Shown here: piece by piece, positions 63,027 to 64,000 of the stretch | Layout: each line of letters starts with the position of its first letter | How positions within the stretch are numbered: position 1 is the stretch's first letter | NCBI RefSeq assembly: GCF_017569925.1 | Contig: NZ_CP050854.1 | Location: 248,001-312,000 of the forward strand | DNA length: 64,000 nt | Reading direction: 5' to 3' | From: Brenneria izadpanahii | Lineage (GTDB): Bacteria; Pseudomonadota; Gammaproteobacteria; Enterobacterales; Enterobacteriaceae | The notes under the pieces: model-generated | What the model saw: the letters and a program-made list of their open reading frames with translations, nothing else | The model's database searches: none | What the model was told of the DNA's origin: nothing | Program-made: the position numbers and the translations under genes

Positions 63027-63066
63027 TGATTAATTCAGGGGCGATATAAAATATAGTGGGGCGCAT

Positions 63067-63082
63067 TGGCATAATTTGTGCT
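63067..63082 (+). promoter_or_regulatory. Sigma-54 promoter of glmZ
   Basis: TGGCATAATTTGTGCT contains GG (63068-63069) and GC (63080-63081) separated by exactly 10 bases, with the C 13 bases before the glmZ 5' end. A TTAAAT at 63082-63087 could act as a sigma-70 -10, but no -35 stands at the right distance, so sigma-54 dependence is favoured. Confidence 0.82.
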
Positions 63083-63093
63083 TAAATATGCGC

Positions 63094-63304
63094 GTAGATG
63101 CTCATTCCACCTTCTATGTTCGCTTCGGCTTCATAATCCTGGGAATGACGCAGAGCCAATTTGCGGTGCCTATAGTCCAATTCCAGATGAAGGTGTTACA
63201 TCTCCATCGGACTTTCCGGACATAACGTTGAGTGAGGCACCATATCGTTGTCTTACAGACCTGATATTTTTCAACGCTTACCATTATCGGTAAGCGTTTT
63301 TTTT
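63094..63304 (+). ncRNA. glmZ: Small regulatory RNA GlmZ
   Basis: About 211 nt, between the accessory block and hemY. The 5' end GTAGATGCTCATTCCA is identical to E. coli GlmZ. GGAATGACGCAGAGCC and AACGTTGAGTGAGGCACC (the part that contains the glmS-pairing region) are also conserved. It ends in the terminator AACGCTTACC / GGTAAGCGTTTTTTTT. GlmZ, with Hfq, activates translation of glmS (glucosamine-6-phosphate synthase) and is removed by RapZ-guided RNase E cleavage. A 71-codon frame inside it is accidental. Confidence 0.93.
63273..63304 (+). terminator. Terminator of glmZ
   Basis: AACGCTTACC pairs with GGTAAGCGTT around ATTATC and is followed by eight T. It points along the plus strand, towards the end of the convergent hemY. 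Confidence 0.93.
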
Positions 63305-63321
63305 GGGCTTCAGGCAGCCGA

Positions 63322-64000
63322 TCAGGCGTCTTGTTTCGGCGATTCGGCGGGAGATTGCAGCGTGAGCATTAGACCCTCCTGTCGCATTTTTGCCGCTTCA
63401 TCGGGCTGATGGAGGCGGTCAAGAGCGTCGGCGCGCCAGGCGTAGTCATAAGCGTCCGGGCGTTGCTCCAGCGCGGCACGGAAAGCATCGCTGGCTTGCT
63501 GCCATTCGCCGTGCTTCATCAACAACTGGCCTAGCGTGCTGTTCAGCAACGGCGTCGCGCCCTGCTGTTTGATCAACTGGTGCAACGCTTTTTCCAACCG
63601 TTCGGGATCGTCGGACTTAAGGCGCGGCATCAACAGAATCAGGCGTTCGTCATATTGGCGTTTGAGCCCGTCCAGAATGATTTTCTGAGCGGTATCGTGG
63701 TCGTCGCACTCAATAAGATGCTCCGTCATCGCCACTTGCAGGGGAACTTCGTGGCGGACTTTACGGCTCTGATTGCTCCACCATTGTTTCAGCCCTTCAC
63801 TGCCGCCGTCCGCCATCGCCTGATTCATCAGGCCGATATAAGCCTGTTGCTGTAGCTCTTGCAGCTGCGCGTCGTCGTGCACATTGGTTTTGCGCATCGC
63901 GGGAAGAATATCCAACAATGCGCTGTAAGCATTGGTGCGCAGGAACGCCTGCTCCGCAAGACGCAAGACTTCCGGGTGGCGCGGAGCGACTTCCAGCAAG
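63322..64000 (-). CDS. hemY: HemY, heme-biosynthesis-associated TPR protein (C-terminal part)
   Basis: The frame is open through the right edge, so the N-terminal membrane helices and about 170 residues lie outside the window. The visible 226 or so residues are TPR-like helical repeats, with WRADALDRLHQPDEAAKMRQEG near the C-terminus. HemY is an inner-membrane protein of the hemCDXY cluster; its role in heme synthesis is not well defined. Its convergent position next to glmZ is the same as in E. coli. Confidence 0.93.
   Translation of the reverse strand, partial: LLEVAPRHPEVLRLAEQAFLRTNAYSALLDILPAMRKTNVHDDAQLQELQQQAYIGLMNQAMADGGSEGLKQWWSNQSRKVRHEVPLQVAMTEHLIECDDHDTAQKIILDGLKRQYDERLILLMPRLKSDDPERLEKALHQLIKQQGATPLLNSTLGQLLMKHGEWQQASDAFRAALEQRPDAYDYAWRADALDRLHQPDEAAKMRQEGLMLTLQSPAESPKQDA

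Noticed and set aside
63078..63293. 71-codon frame inside glmZ
   Set aside because: The region is the GlmZ RNA with its terminator; the frame is not conserved in the E. coli sequence.

Overview
The window is chromosomal DNA of an enterobacterium. The E. coli-like gene content and order, a 16S rRNA of exactly 1542 nt, ERIC elements, the complete enterobacterial common antigen (ECA) cluster and GlmZ all point to Enterobacterales. A secreted exo-polygalacturonase with a KdgR-type operator makes a soft-rot or plant-associated Pectobacteriaceae member (Brenneria, Pectobacterium, Dickeya or Lonsdalea-like) the best guess. The genus cannot be fixed from the sequence alone.

Layout. 1-3305: 3' end of pepQ, then yigZ, trkH, hemG. 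3330-9254: a complete rRNA operon (P1/P2 promoters, boxA, 16S, tRNA-Glu, 23S, 5S, tRNA-Asp, tRNA-Trp, terminator). Its upstream neighbours are those of E. coli rrnA and its downstream neighbours those of rrnC. 9958-12969: hdfR, maoP, yifB. 13486-24067: branched-chain amino acid biosynthesis (ilvL leader and attenuator, ilvGMEDA, then divergent ilvY/ilvC), interrupted by a DUF2461 gene and a secreted thermonuclease. 24274-35657: putP, ppiC, rep, a pehX-like exo-polygalacturonase, gppA, rhlB, trxA, rho. 35960-48071: the ECA operon wecA to wecG, colinear with E. coli except that rffH is absent between rffG and wecD, where a short ERIC-like palindrome sits. 48251-50263: yifK and a four-tRNA operon (Arg, His, Leu, Pro).

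50264-63000 is an accessory block in the interval that in E. coli holds aslBA. It contains a decayed type VI amidase-effector-like gene coupled to a small two-TM membrane protein; the 3' stub of an amino-acid ABC ATPase fused by an ATGA overlap to an intact M20 amidohydrolase; a four-gene AapJQMP-type amino acid importer carrying a full ERIC element; a solitary RES-domain (NADase toxin family) gene; and an uncharacterised catabolic-looking cluster of two MmgE/PrpD enzymes, a TauE-type exporter and a divergent GntR/FCD regulator. The window closes on the core chromosome with the sRNA gene glmZ and the 3' part of hemY. The glmZ upstream region is complete: three GlrR sites, an IHF site and a sigma-54 promoter.

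The core genes are conventional. The material most worth a second look is the effector/membrane-protein remnant and deletion scar near 50.8-51.2 kb, the MmgE/PrpD cluster, the orphan RES gene, the rffH gap with its mini-ERIC, the hybrid rrn flanks, and the legible glmZ control region.
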